A stretch of DNA of 45,978 nucleotides, taken from the NCBI RefSeq assembly GCF_016642265.1, contig NZ_MRXX01000003.1, positions 18,540 to 64,517 of the forward strand, in the 5' to 3' direction. Origin of the DNA: Streptococcus lactarius (GTDB lineage: Bacteria > Bacillota > Bacilli > Lactobacillales > Streptococcaceae). The notes below the pieces were generated by a model, which saw only the letters and a program-made list of their open reading frames with translations, had not been told where the DNA came from and did not search any database. Shown piece by piece: positions 16,197 to 24,639 of this stretch (positions are counted from its first letter, which is position 1; each line of letters begins with the position of its first letter). The translations under genes were made by a program, and so were the position numbers.

Positions 16197-17147
16197 GTGC
16201 GAAACAAAAAGGCCAGCATAATAATAGCTATAATAATGCTTATTGTTGGTGGTATAATTTTTATGAGACTTAAAAAATCATCTGAGAAGATATATATAGA
16301 TGATATGCCGTCTAAAATTAGAAAAATACAATTATTTGATAACGATAAATTTGTTTTTGTTGCCGTAAATAATTATTTGGATGGTGTTGTTTTATGTGGA
16401 GAAAATTATGTTACATCTGTTTCTTCGCACACTCTTTATACTGGCAATTTTGAGAAGATTCCTCCGATTGGAAATGAAGAATATTACCAAATTATTAGTT
16501 ATGATATACAAAGTGATAAAGAAAAAATTATTAAATTCGACTTATATAAATTGCTTGGGAAAAATAATTTGTACCGTGCACCAAATAATGCTCCTCAGAC
16601 CTATTTACAAAACGGAGACGATTATCTTACACTTAATTTGGAAAAATTAAGTGATCACGACTTGATGGGTGATAATATTAGACCTATCCTGTTTTTAGCT
16701 AATGGGGGAGGATATAATGACATTTCTGAAAAAGAGATGCAGAAGATCAACCAAAAGCAGCAACAATATTTTAAAAACAAATATGATTGGTATAGGGGTG
16801 GAATCTCTGAACAAATCGACGATAATCTAGCAAAGTATAATCTTGCAAGAAATGAAAATTCACTTTATCCAATGAATTATAAACCGTCTCAAATAAATGT
16901 CTCTGGTTCTAACTTTTCTAAATTATATCCAGAGTTAGAAAAAAATATAAAATATCTAAACGTATTATATTTCCGTCCTAAACAATACAATGAGCGCGAA
17001 TGGTTTGATAACATCATTCATTGGTTTGCGCCAGAAGGTCAAGAAGTCATGGAATTGTTTGCCACAGATGAAAAAACTGGAGAAAAAACACAAATTCATT
17101 CGTACGACGAGTTTGTAGCCTGGATAAAGGCCCATCCAAAGAATTAA
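16197..17147 (+). CDS. Hypothetical membrane-anchored extracellular protein, AT-rich
   Basis: 316 residues from GTG 16197, with AGGAGA nine bases upstream. Not recognised. One N-terminal membrane segment (residues 7-24, IIIAIIMLIVGGIIF) then a polar outside domain; no lipobox. Base composition is unlike the neighbours: 16201-16260 has 17 G/C of 60 and 16321-16380 only 13 of 60, against roughly 40-45% around it. The last 170 bases return to normal composition, which looks like a mosaic. Signs of horizontal transfer; an immunity-type role is conceivable but I see no diagnostic motif. Confidence 0.7.
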   Translation: MRNKKASIIIAIIMLIVGGIIFMRLKKSSEKIYIDDMPSKIRKIQLFDNDKFVFVAVNNYLDGVVLCGENYVTSVSSHTLYTGNFEKIPPIGNEEYYQIISYDIQSDKEKIIKFDLYKLLGKNNLYRAPNNAPQTYLQNGDDYLTLNLEKLSDHDLMGDNIRPILFLANGGGYNDISEKEMQKINQKQQQYFKNKYDWYRGGISEQIDDNLAKYNLARNENSLYPMNYKPSQINVSGSNFSKLYPELEKNIKYLNVLYFRPKQYNEREWFDNIIHWFAPEGQEVMELFATDEKTGEKTQIHSYDEFVAWIKAHPKN

Positions 17148-17181
17148 TCACCTTCTAATCAAATTCAAGTTTTTGCTTATC

Positions 17182-17209
17182 AATCTCTCTATTTTTAGAG
17201 GGATTTTTT
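17182..17209 (+). terminator. Terminator before ccdA
   Basis: 10-bp stem AATCTCTCTA (17182-17191) / TAGAGGGATT (17196-17205) with one T-G pair and a TTTT loop, then TTTT. Confidence 0.8.
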
Positions 17210-17212
17210 CTT

Positions 17213-17218
17213 TATACT
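17213..17218 (+). promoter_or_regulatory. Possible -10 of the ccdA-msrAB locus
   Basis: TATACT at 17213-17218, 30 bases before the ccdA ATG and just after the upstream terminator. No clear -35. Confidence 0.35.
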
Positions 17219-17247
17219 GGTATCAGAAAGTAAGGGAGGTAGTTGAA

Positions 17248-17958
17248 ATGATTGAAAATAGCCTGTTTTCCATTTCAGTATTCTTAGCGGGAGTTCTATC
17301 CTTTTTCTCCCCGTGTATTTTGCCACTGATGCCAGTCTATGTAGGGATTCTATTGGATTCTGAACGTGTGAAAACTGTTCGGATTTTTGGAAGAGATATT
17401 TCTTGGTACGGCCTGGTGAAGACTCTTTGTTTTATCGCAGGTCTATCAACTGTTTTCCTGATTCTAGGATACGGTGCAGGGGCCCTTGGCCAAGTGCTTT
17501 ATGCTCCATGGTTTCGCTATTTGCTAGGAGGGATTGTGATTCTGTTAGGGATTCACCAAATGGAAGTGATCAATCTGAGACAACTCCAAAAGCAAAAGAC
17601 AATCCAACTCAAAAAGAATCGGGAGCGCAATGAATTCTTCAATGCTTTTCTGATAGGGGTCACCTTCAGTTTTGGTTGGACTCCTTGTGTAGGACCAGTT
17701 CTGAGTTCTGTTCTAGCCATTGCCGCTTCTGGAGGAGATGGTGCTTTACAAGGCGCTCTCCTGATGCTGGTCTATACATTAGGCTTGGCGCTGCCCTTCT
17801 TAGTCTTGGCTCTGGCTTCTAGCTGGGTTCTACAACATTTCGCTAAACTCAAGCCCCACATGGGAACCTTGAAAAAAATTGGTGGTGCCCTCATCATCTT
17901 GATGGGTATCTTGCTGATGCTAGGAAATCTTAATAGCCTCGCATCTTTGTTTCACTAA
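17248..17958 (+). CDS. ccdA: CcdA-type transmembrane thiol-disulfide electron carrier
   Basis: 236 residues from ATG 17248, which has GGGAGG upstream; the frame from 17173 runs through the terminator. Six-span DsbD/CcdA protein: the cysteine pair sits in FFSPCILPLMP (residue about 23) and TPCVGP (about 145). It takes electrons from cytosolic thioredoxin and passes them to extracytoplasmic thioredoxin-like proteins. Order ccdA, thioredoxin lipoprotein, msrAB, response regulator, kinase matches the pneumococcal ccdA2-etrx2-msrAB2-TCS09 locus as I remember it. Confidence 0.92.
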   Translation: MIENSLFSISVFLAGVLSFFSPCILPLMPVYVGILLDSERVKTVRIFGRDISWYGLVKTLCFIAGLSTVFLILGYGAGALGQVLYAPWFRYLLGGIVILLGIHQMEVINLRQLQKQKTIQLKKNRERNEFFNAFLIGVTFSFGWTPCVGPVLSSVLAIAASGGDGALQGALLMLVYTLGLALPFLVLALASSWVLQHFAKLKPHMGTLKKIGGALIILMGILLMLGNLNSLASLFH

Positions 17959-17984
17959 TCTTAAGGGATTAAAGGAGAAAAATC

Positions 17985-18305
17985 ATGAAAAAATTTCTTA
18001 CACTTACCATTGCTACGCTTAGCTTCGTTACTTTAGCAGCTTGTTCTGGTCAAAAATCGGATTCAGATATGAAAAAAATGGACAATAGTAGCATGATGAA
18101 GAAGGACGATATGAAGAAGGATAACATGAAGGATTCGTCCATGTCCGATGATAAAATGAAAAAAGAGGACAAGAAAGATTCATCTATGATGTCCGATAGC
18201 AGTTCTGAAATGAAGGACGATATGAAAAAAGATGAGATGAACTCTAGCGACTCTAATATGAAGGAGGATACTAGCAACTCATCAGAAATGAAATCAGACA
18301 ATTAA
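17985..18305 (+). CDS. Methionine-rich MXKDX-type lipoprotein
   Basis: 106 residues. Signal peptide with lipobox LAAC (Cys20), so a surface lipoprotein with an 87-residue mature part made almost only of Met, Lys, Asp, Ser, Asn and Glu. It has 15 Met in those 87 residues. Met38, 43, 48, 53 and 58 follow a five-residue register (MKKDD, MKKDN, and later MKKED), matching the pentapeptide MXKDX repeat family known mainly from Proteobacteria. No Cys other than the lipobox and no His in the mature part. A strong AAAGGAG site and a 26-base gap tie it to ccdA. Likely disordered. Placement in a methionine sulfoxide repair locus suggests an oxidant sink or MsrAB client; metal binding is the alternative. 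Confidence 0.85.
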   Translation: MKKFLTLTIATLSFVTLAACSGQKSDSDMKKMDNSSMMKKDDMKKDNMKDSSMSDDKMKKEDKKDSSMMSDSSSEMKDDMKKDEMNSSDSNMKEDTSNSSEMKSDN

Positions 18306-18320
18306 TGAAAGAAGAGAGAG

Positions 18321-18336
18321 GTCATCTGAGGATGAC
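18321..18336. other. Small hairpin after the MXKDX lipoprotein gene
   Basis: GTCATC (18321-18326) / GATGAC (18331-18336), loop TGAG, without a T-run; a weak structure. Confidence 0.4.
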
Positions 18337-18361
18337 TCAGATTGAAGACAACGTCATCTTA

Positions 18362-18499
18362 GAAACTTTCCTTAGGTGAGGACGGACGTCAGCGAACTTC
18401 GAAGAAGTTCCATGACTTAGTTTTGGACCTGAAGTTCCAAAACTCCCGGGTGTTAGAAACATTTATGTTTCTAACACTTTTCTCACAGCGGAAAGTTTC
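18362..18499. repeat. Three-hairpin structured element B between the MXKDX gene and the thioredoxin gene
   Basis: Closing stem GAAACTTTCC (18362-18371) / GGAAAGTTTC (18490-18499), internal loop, second stem GTGAG (18376-18380) / CTCAC (18482-18486). Three hairpins lie inside: 7 bp (18394-18400 / 18404-18410), 9 bp (18419-18427 / 18436-18444) and 13 bp (18450-18462 / 18465-18477). The plan is the same as element A at 4072-4224 although the sequences differ. It fills much of the 335-base gap 18306-18640; 18500-18627 is AT-rich and shows no clear promoter or gene. Confidence 0.7.
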
Positions 18500-18640
18500 A
18501 GTGTGTATTTCAATGTACCTAATATGCTTTTTCATTCTATGTTTATAGCACTACTTAGGTTGTTTTATATTAAAAAACAGTTTGTCTGCATTCTAAGTTA
18601 TATGAGGATGACTTTCTCCTTGTTTAAAGAGGTGATAATG

Positions 18641-19201
18641 ATGAAAAAATTAGCTTTAGTAGCTACTGGATTTGTATGCGCTGGACTTCTGGGCGCTTGT
18701 TCAAGCCAAGGAATGGCCACTTCCAATAAGGATATGGGCCAACAAACAGCCAAAGCTGGAGCTAGGCAACCATCAGGCAAGAAAGTGAAGGAGTTTAGTC
18801 TGCAAGGAGTGGATGGCAAGACCTACCGCTTATCTGATTACAAAGGGAAGAAAGTTTACCTCAAATTTTGGGCTTCCTGGTGCTCTATTTGCCTATCGAC
18901 ATTAGAGGATACCAATGAGTTGGCAAAAGAAGAGGCAGGTAAGGATTACGTGGTTTTATCCGTTGTAGCTCCAACCTTTAATGGTGAAAAATCAGTAGCA
19001 GATTTCAAAAACTGGTATCAGTCTTTGGATTACAAGGATTTCCCGGTCTTACTGGATAATAAAGGAGATTTGCTCAAAGAATATGGGATTCGGTCTTATC
19101 CATCGGCACTCTTTATCAATAGTGATGGGACTTTATCGAAGAGTCATGTTGGCTATATGAATAAAGAGGATATCCTCAAGACCCTAGAGAATATGCAGTA
19201 A
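18641..19201 (+). CDS. Extracytoplasmic thioredoxin-like lipoprotein (Etrx/TlpA type)
   Basis: 186 residues from ATG 18641; the adjacent ATG 18638 is equally readable, with AGAGG at 18628-18632. The frame continues to 18503 but lacks a ribosome site there. Signal peptide with lipobox LGAC. Thioredoxin fold with active site WASWCSIC about 80 residues in, and the cis-Pro in RSYPSALF. It should receive electrons from CcdA and reduce the MsrA/MsrB domains encoded 11 bases downstream. Best analogue: pneumococcal Etrx2 and S. gordonii SdbB. Confidence 0.9.
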   Translation: MKKLALVATGFVCAGLLGACSSQGMATSNKDMGQQTAKAGARQPSGKKVKEFSLQGVDGKTYRLSDYKGKKVYLKFWASWCSICLSTLEDTNELAKEEAGKDYVVLSVVAPTFNGEKSVADFKNWYQSLDYKDFPVLLDNKGDLLKEYGIRSYPSALFINSDGTLSKSHVGYMNKEDILKTLENMQ

Positions 19202-19212
19202 GGAGATAGACA

Positions 19213-20334
19213 ATGGAAACAAAATGGAAAGTGTTTGCTATCCTTCTCATTGGCTTATTATCGATTGGTTTCTTTTTCTTTAGTAAGGGATCAAGTGGAA
19301 TGGATCAATCAGAAACAAGCACTGAGATGATTAAAAAAGCATCGATGAGTCAGACTCCAGTAGTCAAAAAGAAAACAAATGAAAAAGTTGATCCAAAAGA
19401 TCAGCGTGAAATTTATTTGGCTGGTGGTTGCTTCTGGGGCGTAGAGGAATATTTCTCCCGTGTTCCAGGTGTGATTGATGCTGTATCAGGCTACGCCAAT
19501 GGGAAGGGAGATACAACCAAGTATGAATTGGTCCCTCAAACAGGCCATGCTGAAACAGTTCACATCACTTACAATGTCAAGAAGGTATCTCTGAAAGAAT
19601 TGCTCCTGCACTATTTCCGAATTATTGACCCCACATCGAAGAATCGTCAAGGAAATGATCAAGGGACTCAATACCGAACAGGTGTCTATTATGTCTCCCA
19701 AGAAGACCTTCCAACCATTAACCAAGTTTTTGAAGAAGAAGCAAAAAAATACGACAAACCGTTAGCAGTGGAAAAAGAGCCACTGACCAATTTCATTAAG
19801 GCTGAGGACTACCACCAGGATTATCTAAAGAAACATCCAAATGGGTACTGCCATATCGATGTCAATCAGGCTTCTTATCCAGTGATTGATGCTAGTCGCT
19901 ACTCTAAACCGAGTGATGAGGAGATCAAAAAGAAGTTATCTCCTGAAGAGTATGCGGTGACACAAAAAAATGATACCGAACGAGCCTTCTCCAATCGTTA
20001 CTGGGATCAGTTTGATGCTGGTATTTATGTAGATGTCGTGACCGGTGAGCCGCTCTTTTCCTCTAAGGATAAATTTGATTCTGGCTGTGGTTGGCCAAGT
20101 TTCAGTCGTCCTATTAGTCCTGATGTGGCGATTTATAAGGAAGATAAGAGTTTCAATATGACTCGGACAGAAGTTCGGAGCCGTGTGGGAAATTCTCATC
20201 TAGGCCATGTTTTTACCGATGGTCCCAAGGAAAAAGGAGGTCTTCGCTATTGTATCAATAGTTTGTCTATTACCTTCATTCCCAAAGCAGAAATGAAAGA
20301 AAAGGGCTACGGATATTTATTGGACTATGTCTGA
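19213..20334 (+). CDS. msrAB: Membrane-anchored methionine sulfoxide reductase MsrA-MsrB fusion
   Basis: 373 residues. N-terminal membrane anchor (residues 8-24), then a linker, the MsrA domain (about 55-210; catalytic Cys in [12 protein letters not shown]) and the MsrB domain (about 230-365; [10 protein letters not shown] and catalytic RYCIN). MsrA reduces the S- and MsrB the R-diastereomer of methionine sulfoxide, here outside the membrane. MsrB lacks the zinc-binding CxxC pairs. AAGGAG precedes the ATG. It closes the ccdA-lipoprotein-thioredoxin set. Confidence 0.95.
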   Translation: METKWKVFAILLIGLLSIGFFFFSKGSSGMDQSETSTEMIKKASMSQTPVVKKKTNEKVDPKDQREIYLAGGCFWGVEEYFSRVPGVIDAVSGYANGKGDTTKYELVPQTGHAETVHITYNVKKVSLKELLLHYFRIIDPTSKNRQGNDQGTQYRTGVYYVSQEDLPTINQVFEEEAKKYDKPLAVEKEPLTNFIKAEDYHQDYLKKHPNGYCHIDVNQASYPVIDASRYSKPSDEEIKKKLSPEEYAVTQKNDTERAFSNRYWDQFDAGIYVDVVTGEPLFSSKDKFDSGCGWPSFSRPISPDVAIYKEDKSFNMTRTEVRSRVGNSHLGHVFTDGPKEKGGLRYCINSLSITFIPKAEMKEKGYGYLLDYV

Positions 20335-20353
20335 GACAATTCAGTCTATAATT

Positions 20354-20362
20354 TGCTATAAT
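20354..20362 (+). promoter_or_regulatory. Promoter of the two-component system
   Basis: TGC followed by TATAAT (20357-20362), an extended -10; a second TATAAT lies at 20347-20352. It suggests that the two-component genes are transcribed separately from msrAB. Confidence 0.6.
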
Positions 20363-20392
20363 AAGTATAGCAAAAACAAGTAGGTGAAAGAC

Positions 20393-21127
20393 ATGTACGC
20401 GATTATGATTGTGGAAGATGAAGAGTTGATTCGGCAGGGTCTGACTTCCTTAGTCGACTATGAACAGTTTGGAATGACCGTCATTAACCAGGCAGAAAAT
20501 GGGCGTGAGGCTTGGGAGAAGTTTCGAGAGCAACCAGCCGACATTCTCCTAACCGATATCAATATGCCACAAATGAATGGCTTGGATCTGGCCCATCTCG
20601 TTAAAGAGAAATCTCCATCTTGTCATATCATTTTTTTGACAGGTTATGATGACTTTGAGTTTGCGAGGAAAGCCATCAAGTTAGGTGCAGATGATTATTT
20701 GCTGAAGCCTTTCTCAAAAGATGATATTGAAGAGATGTTAGCCAAGGTGAAAGAAAAGCTAGACAAAGAGCGAAAGAAGGCACAAGTCGAAGATTTGTTC
20801 AGCCATGGTTATTCGACAGACTTGGAAGAAGCTATTCATGCGCGTTTAGCAGATTCCCAGTTAACCCTGAAGGATTTGGCCTATCAACTTGGTTTCAGTC
20901 CCTCGTATCTAAGTGTATTGATCAAGAAAAAATTGGGACTCCCCTTCCAAGACTACCTCATTCAAGAGCGAATGAAGAAGGCTCAACTCTTACTTCTCAC
21001 GACGGATTTAAAGATTTATGAGATCGCCGATCAGGTTGGTTTTGAAGATATGAACTATTTTTCTCAACGCTTTAAGCAGGTGGTTGGGGTGACACCAAGG
21101 CAGTACAAAAAAGGAGAGCATGAATGA
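20393..21127 (+). CDS. Response regulator, YesN type (receiver plus AraC-type HTH)
   Basis: 244 residues from ATG 20393 (AGGTGA upstream); an in-frame GTG at 20384 is also possible. Receiver domain residues 1-120: acidic pocket VEDEE, phospho-acceptor Asp in LLTDINMP, Lys in LLKPFS. C-terminal AraC-family helix-turn-helix pair (ADQVGFEDMNYFSQRFK and the family-ending VTPRQYKK). It overlaps the kinase gene by ATGA. Pneumococcal RR09 sits in the same place after msrAB2. Target genes are unknown; the neighbouring redox locus is a candidate. Confidence 0.9.
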   Translation: MYAIMIVEDEELIRQGLTSLVDYEQFGMTVINQAENGREAWEKFREQPADILLTDINMPQMNGLDLAHLVKEKSPSCHIIFLTGYDDFEFARKAIKLGADDYLLKPFSKDDIEEMLAKVKEKLDKERKKAQVEDLFSHGYSTDLEEAIHARLADSQLTLKDLAYQLGFSPSYLSVLIKKKLGLPFQDYLIQERMKKAQLLLLTTDLKIYEIADQVGFEDMNYFSQRFKQVVGVTPRQYKKGEHE

Positions 21128-22836
21128 AACGATATCCCTTGCTGATCCAGCTGGTCCTCTACTTTTTTCTCTTCATTCTCTTACTTTTTGGTCTCATCGG
21201 TAGCCTTTACTATCAAACGAGTTCAGGAACGATCCGCCAGCTAACAGAGCGGACGACCAGAAATAGTATCGATCAAAGCAGTCAGTTTATTACCTCCTAT
21301 CTAAAAAAATTAAAGCAGACCACGACAGTTCTTAGTAAAGAAGAGGCTGTTCGCCAATTTGCCCAAGACAAGAGCGCGAATCAAGAAACGGTTCAGCACT
21401 TGATGCGAACGATGATTGAAACGGATCCGGACTTGGTCTCTGCGGTCTTGGTGACCAAGGATGGACGTCTGGTTGCGACAGATTCCAAAATCAGCATGCA
21501 GACTTCATCAGACATGATGAATGAAAGCTGGTATCAAGAGGCAATTAATGAAAGAGCCATGCCAGTTTTGACGCCAGCTCGAAAGGAATCCTTGACCTCG
21601 GAAAAAGAAAAATGGGTGGTTTCTATTACCCAAGAAGTAGTCGATCAGACTGGTCAAAATCTCGGGGTAGTACGTTTGGATATTGGCTATGATAGCCTTC
21701 AGGCTTATTTGGATCACCTTCAGCTAGGAAAACAAGGTTTTAGTTTTATCATCAATCAAAAGCATGAGTTTGTTTACCATCCTAAAAAAGCGGTCTATTC
21801 CTCCAGCCAAGAGATGCAGGCCATGCAGCCCTATATTGCTGTGACAGATGGCTATGCTAAAGGAGGACAGAATTTTATCTATCAGGTTCCGATTCCAGAT
21901 AGTGATTGGACCTTGATTGGAGTAGCTTCACTTGAAGGACTTCAGATGCTTCAGTCGCAACTCCTATACTCTTTCATTGGTCTAGGATTACTGGCTTTGC
22001 TCATGTGCTTAATAGGGATCGGCTTTGTTTTGCGTTTGTGGATCAAACCCTTACGAGACCTTCAGACCATCATTTTGAGGATTGGAGCAGGAGATGCGCA
22101 CTTGAGGGCTACAGCCAAAGGATCTCCAGAATTAGTCGACCTCGCTCAAGCGTTTAATGCCATGTTGGATCAAATCGATACCCTCATGCAACAGGTAAAG
22201 GAAGAGGAGCAGAACGCACGGCGTTACGAGCTGCGGGCACTTTCGGCTCAGATCAATCCGCATTTTCTCTACAATACCTTGGATACGATTGTATGGATGG
22301 CGGAGTTTAATGATAGTCGGCGCGTGGTTGACATCACCAAATCTCTGGCTCAATATTTTCGACTGGCTCTCAACCAAGGCCAGGAACAAATCCTGCTGAG
22401 AGATGAAATCGACCATGTCCGCCAGTATCTTTTCATTCAAAAACAACGTTATGGTGAAAAGCTCAACTATGAAATTCTAGAAGATGAACGGTTGGGCGAC
22501 TATCAGCTCCCCAAATTAGTGCTTCAACCCTTAGTGGAAAATGCGATTTACCATGGCATTAAAGAGATCGATCGGCCAGGTCTCATTCGAGTGACAACTG
22601 AAGTCAGTGGAGCCTCTGCCTGCGTATCGATTTTTGATAATGGACAAGGGTTTGATTTATCAGGATCAACAGACCAAACCCTTCTTCGTTTAGGAGGCGT
22701 TGGCTTGAAAAATGTGGACCAACGATTGCGTCTCCAATTTGGTGAAGCCTATCATATGGAGATAGATTCTAAGGCCAATAGCTATACGAAAATCACACTT
22801 TATTTGCCCCTTTCATCTGGCGATGAATCTTCATAG
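21124..22836 (+). CDS. Sensor histidine kinase, LytS/YesM type
   Basis: 570 residues. Membrane span 1 at about 9-30, a large outside sensor region (about 35-275, double-Cache-like), span 2 at about 280-305, HAMP (about 305-360), then the His_kinase domain with phospho-acceptor His in INPHFLYNTLDT (about residue 380). The ATPase domain has an N-box (ENAIYHGIKE), G1 (FDNGQGFD) and G2 (LGGVGLKNV). It pairs with the regulator through a four-base overlap. The ligand cannot be read from sequence. Confidence 0.92.
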   Translation: MKRYPLLIQLVLYFFLFILLLFGLIGSLYYQTSSGTIRQLTERTTRNSIDQSSQFITSYLKKLKQTTTVLSKEEAVRQFAQDKSANQETVQHLMRTMIETDPDLVSAVLVTKDGRLVATDSKISMQTSSDMMNESWYQEAINERAMPVLTPARKESLTSEKEKWVVSITQEVVDQTGQNLGVVRLDIGYDSLQAYLDHLQLGKQGFSFIINQKHEFVYHPKKAVYSSSQEMQAMQPYIAVTDGYAKGGQNFIYQVPIPDSDWTLIGVASLEGLQMLQSQLLYSFIGLGLLALLMCLIGIGFVLRLWIKPLRDLQTIILRIGAGDAHLRATAKGSPELVDLAQAFNAMLDQIDTLMQQVKEEEQNARRYELRALSAQINPHFLYNTLDTIVWMAEFNDSRRVVDITKSLAQYFRLALNQGQEQILLRDEIDHVRQYLFIQKQRYGEKLNYEILEDERLGDYQLPKLVLQPLVENAIYHGIKEIDRPGLIRVTTEVSGASACVSIFDNGQGFDLSGSTDQTLLRLGGVGLKNVDQRLRLQFGEAYHMEIDSKANSYTKITLYLPLSSGDESS

Positions 22837-22866
22837 AGACAAAGATTGCCTTCTTTGTCTCTTTTT
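22835..22866 (+). terminator. Terminator of the two-component operon
   Basis: Perfect 10-bp stem AGAGACAAAG (22835-22844) / CTTTGTCTCT (22853-22862), then TTTT. Confidence 0.85.
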
Positions 22867-22923
22867 GCTGTCAAAGGAATTTCAACTCTTTTCTAGTCAA
22901 ATCTGACGCAAGTCATCAAATTT

Positions 22924-22932
22924 ATGATAAAA
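22924..22932 (+). promoter_or_regulatory. Probable promoter of yutD-rlmN
   Basis: TGA followed by a TAAAAT -10 at about 22927-22932, roughly 40 bases before the yutD ATG. Confidence 0.45.
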
Positions 22933-22971
22933 TAAAGTGTTACAGTAAATAGATTTTGATGAAGGAACACT

Positions 22972-23547
22972 ATGCGAAAAGAGATTGACCCCGAATTATA
23001 TAATTACAATAAATTTCCTGGACCTGTGTTTCGTCAGGTGGGAGACCAGATCCTTTCAGAAAACCTCACCTTTGAGCTCTTACAAAATGAGAAGGAAGCA
23101 TTTGATGCGACTGTTTTTGGTCAACGCTTTTCTGAGATTTTAACCAAGTTCGATTATATTGTTGGTGATTGGAGTAACGAGCAATTACGTTTGCGTGGCT
23201 TCTATAAGGAAGATCGCGATGTCGCAACGATGGATAAGCTGAGTCGCCTAGACGATTATCTATTGGAATATTGTAGCTATGGTTGCGCTTATTTTGTCCT
23301 TGAAAATAAGGAGCCTCATCGTGCCTCCTTTGATAAAAAGTCACCAGGCAGAAAAACTCATACGGAAGAAAGAGAACCCAAAAAACGTTCGCGCAATCGT
23401 AAGCAACGAGATCGTTTCCAAAAACGAGAACGAGACAAGAGCCAGCCATCAAAGAATTCGAAAAAAACAAGATCATCTGGTGAAAACAAAAACGCTAGCA
23501 AGCCAGATACCAAACACCGTTTTGTGATTCGACAGAAAGAGGAGTAA
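22972..23547 (+). CDS. yutD: YutD family protein with a basic tail
   Basis: 191 residues. The first 110 or so form the YutD domain (YNYNKFPGPVF, FDYIVGDWSNEQLRLRGFY, YLLEYCSYGCAYFVL). The last 70 are low-complexity Lys/Arg/Ser/Asn, probably disordered and nucleic-acid binding. AAGGA lies before ATG 22972. Three bases separate it from rlmN, so an RNA-related role is plausible, but YutD function is unknown. Confidence 0.85.
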   Translation: MRKEIDPELYNYNKFPGPVFRQVGDQILSENLTFELLQNEKEAFDATVFGQRFSEILTKFDYIVGDWSNEQLRLRGFYKEDRDVATMDKLSRLDDYLLEYCSYGCAYFVLENKEPHRASFDKKSPGRKTHTEEREPKKRSRNRKQRDRFQKRERDKSQPSKNSKKTRSSGENKNASKPDTKHRFVIRQKEE

Positions 23548-23550
23548 AAA

Positions 23551-24639
23551 ATGAAACCATCCATCTATAGTTTAACGCGCCAAGAAATGATTGACTGGGC
23601 GTTAGAAAACGGCGAAAAGAAATTCCGAGCAGCACAGATCTGGGAATGGCTTTACCGCAAACGTGTCCAGTCCTTCGAAGAAATGACCAACCTTTCTAAG
23701 GACTTGATTGCGAAGTTAAATGACCAGTTTATGGTCAACCCGCTCAAACAGCGGATCGTACAAGAGTCAGCAGATGGTACGGTCAAGTATCTTTTTGAAT
23801 TGCCAGATGGTATGCTGATTGAGACGGTTTTGATGCGTCAGCACTATGGTTTATCTGTCTGTGTAACGACTCAGGTAGGTTGCAATATTGGCTGTACCTT
23901 CTGTGCTTCGGGATTGATCAAAAAACAACGCGATTTGAACAATGGCGAAATCGTATCCCAAATCATGTTGGTCCAAAAATACTTTGACGAACGGGGCCAA
24001 GATGAACGGGTCAGCCATATCGTTGTTATGGGGATCGGAGAACCATTTGATAACTACAACAATGTCTTGAAATTTATCCGGACGGTTAACGATGATAAGG
24101 GGCTAGCGATTGGTGCTCGGCACATTACCGTATCGACCTCTGGTTTGGCTCACAAGATTCGGGAGTTTGCAAATGAAGGCGTGCAGGTCAATTTGGCAGT
24201 GTCTCTTCATGCGCCAAACAACGAACTTCGTTCAAGTATTATGAAAATCAACCGGGCTTTCCCAATTGAAAAATTGTTTGCGGCGATTGAATACTATATC
24301 GAGACTACGAACCGTCGGGTGACCTTTGAGTATATCATGCTCAATGAAGTCAACGATGGTGTGGAGCAAGCCTTGGAATTAGCAGAATTGCTCAAGAATA
24401 TCAAAAAATTGTCTTATGTCAACTTGATTCCTTATAACCCAGTTACGGAACACGACCAATACAGTCGTAGTCCAAAAGAGCGGGTGATGGCTTTCTATGA
24501 TACCTTGAAAAAACATGGTGTCAACTGTGTAGTCCGCCAAGAACACGGGACAGATATTGATGCGGCTTGTGGCCAATTGCGTTCCAATACGATGAAACGG
24601 GACCGGGAGAAAGCGATTGTTGAACATGCACAACCTTAA
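23551..24639 (+). CDS. rlmN: 23S rRNA (adenine(2503)-C(2))-methyltransferase / tRNA A37 methyltransferase
   Basis: 362-residue radical-SAM enzyme. The 4Fe-4S motif is in [12 protein letters not shown] (Cys three, three and two apart, about residues 111-120). GEPFDNY follows, and the resolving Cys is near the C-terminus in [12 protein letters not shown]. It methylates A2503 of 23S rRNA and A37 of some tRNAs by a methyl-Cys intermediate. The ribosome site GAGGAG lies inside the end of yutD. It overlaps the vanZ-like gene. Confidence 0.96.
   Translation: MKPSIYSLTRQEMIDWALENGEKKFRAAQIWEWLYRKRVQSFEEMTNLSKDLIAKLNDQFMVNPLKQRIVQESADGTVKYLFELPDGMLIETVLMRQHYGLSVCVTTQVGCNIGCTFCASGLIKKQRDLNNGEIVSQIMLVQKYFDERGQDERVSHIVVMGIGEPFDNYNNVLKFIRTVNDDKGLAIGARHITVSTSGLAHKIREFANEGVQVNLAVSLHAPNNELRSSIMKINRAFPIEKLFAAIEYYIETTNRRVTFEYIMLNEVNDGVEQALELAELLKNIKKLSYVNLIPYNPVTEHDQYSRSPKERVMAFYDTLKKHGVNCVVRQEHGTDIDAACGQLRSNTMKRDREKAIVEHAQP

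Noticed and set aside
18050..18300. DNA tandem repeat or CRISPR-like array in the MXKDX gene
   Set aside because: The repetition is at codon level with variable spacing; there are no conserved direct repeats with unique spacers.
18050..18301. 83-codon minus-strand frame over the MXKDX gene
   Set aside because: The Ser/Phe/Ile-rich product arises from reading the Lys/Met/Asp/Ser codon repeats backwards; no promoter or ribosome site.
18503..18640. N-terminal extension of the thioredoxin-like lipoprotein
   Set aside because: The lipoprotein signal begins at 18638/18641 with a ribosome site; a 46-residue extension would destroy the lipobox signal.
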